A DNA stretch of 64,000 bases from Azospirillum humicireducens (GTDB lineage: Bacteria; Pseudomonadota; Alphaproteobacteria; Azospirillales; Azospirillaceae): NCBI RefSeq assembly GCF_001639105.2, contig NZ_CP015285.1:1418501-1482500 (forward strand), given 5' to 3'. Shown here one piece after another: positions 63,676-64,000 of this stretch. Numbering within the stretch: position 1 is the first letter of the stretch; each line of letters starts with the position of its first letter. The notes beneath the pieces are model-generated. The model was not told the DNA's origin. It made no database searches and saw only the letters and a program-made list of their open reading frames with translations. A program made the translations under genes and the position numbers.

Positions 63676-64000
63676 ACGCGGCGGCCGCCCTCGCAATGTC
63701 GGTCGGCGGCAGGCGCGTTTGCGCCGCCGAATCTCTTTCGGACGATCCGCTCAGGCACGTCATCCGACCTGGGCCTAGTGCCGTCTGTTACGCAACATGC
63801 CCTTCGGCACGGCGACCGGTGGCCTTTTGCAAGCCAATACCTGTCCATAAGGCAAAAAAAACCCGCTCTCTGTCGCAAAAACAGCCCGCTTCCAGTCACA
63901 AATACATAAAATATAGAAACATAAAACTCCTATTGTCTAAACAATCTATGATTATCTGTGTCATTTCCCCAAACTCCCTTTGTACTGCCCCTTTATCGCT
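63676..64000. other. Non-coding tail of window, AT-rich at the end
   Basis: No gene recognised. The last 125 bases turn sharply AT-rich compared with the rest of the window. ATTGT-CTAA-ACAAT (63932-63945) is a perfect palindrome. Together with the poly-A run before it this looks like the regulatory region of a gene beyond the edge, or acquired DNA. Confidence 0.45.

Overview
The window is about 68 to 70% GC by eye, densely packed, and reads as chromosome of an alphaproteobacterium, most likely Azospirillum or a close relative in the Rhodospirillales. The main clues are the pcm / rhodanese / tolC / popZ / valS order, the aapJQMP amino-acid transporter, a PopZ pole organiser, an ExoD protein, a PmtA-type lipid methyltransferase, an NIT-domain chemoreceptor and FNR/FixK-type boxes. 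Genus assignment is inference; no 16S gene is present.

Layout. 1-6.1 kb: patatin-like lipase (cut by the left edge), TrmH/SpoU methylase coupled to a Suv3-type helicase, mntH, slyX. 6.1-8.5 kb: Tat-exported multicopper oxidase with a small Cys/His membrane-anchored partner. 8.5-15.9 kb: alpha-2-macroglobulin and PBP1C operon. 16-17.9 kb: small exported Cys protein and PepSY membrane protein. 17.9-20.6 kb: moeA coupled to a LysR regulator, and cutA. 21-23.6 kb: soluble hybrid kinase, DUF1127 protein, ClbS/DfsB-like protein. 23.7-27.4 kb: aminotransferase / hom / glpX operon. 27.7-31.7 kb: chemoreceptor, REC-Hpt protein, AhpD-like protein. 31.7-37.3 kb: sppA, ABC-F, exoD, pmtA-like, YflT-like. 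37.5-43 kb: mutS and convergent valS. 43-46.4 kb: popZ, tolC, rhodanese, pcm. 46.5-47.7 kb: complete ISAs1-family element with a 10-bp target duplication. 47.8-49.5 kb: tRNA-Cys, tRNA-Asn and three small orphan genes. 49.5-55.6 kb: HtrA-like pseudoprotease, Nudix hydrolase, cysK / alaX / sseA, two GNATs, small membrane protein. 55.6-63.7 kb: two tandem sRNA genes, hisC2, aapPMQJ, metC, hisI and a third sRNA gene. The last 0.3 kb has no recognisable gene and turns AT-rich.

The most interesting item is a set of three paralogous, apparently unannotated small RNA genes (about 59, 65 and 65 nt) at 55577-55635, 55718-55782 and 63611-63675. Each begins with nearly the same unstructured 5' segment carrying TCTCTAACCCTCCCTG, ends in its own different Rho-independent hairpin plus U-tract, and has an FNR/FixK box (TTGATNNNNATCAA, two perfect and one 9/10) centred at -41.5 or within one base of it. 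This is the geometry of a class II FNR promoter. The CCCUCCC core is anti-Shine-Dalgarno, so the set looks like a low-oxygen-induced translational repressor family. A similar box precedes moeA, which would fit induction of molybdenum cofactor synthesis under oxygen limitation.

Most other genes are housekeeping. Coordinates are read by eye from the sequence; starts were moved to codons with a plausible ribosome-binding site where that differed from the longest frame.
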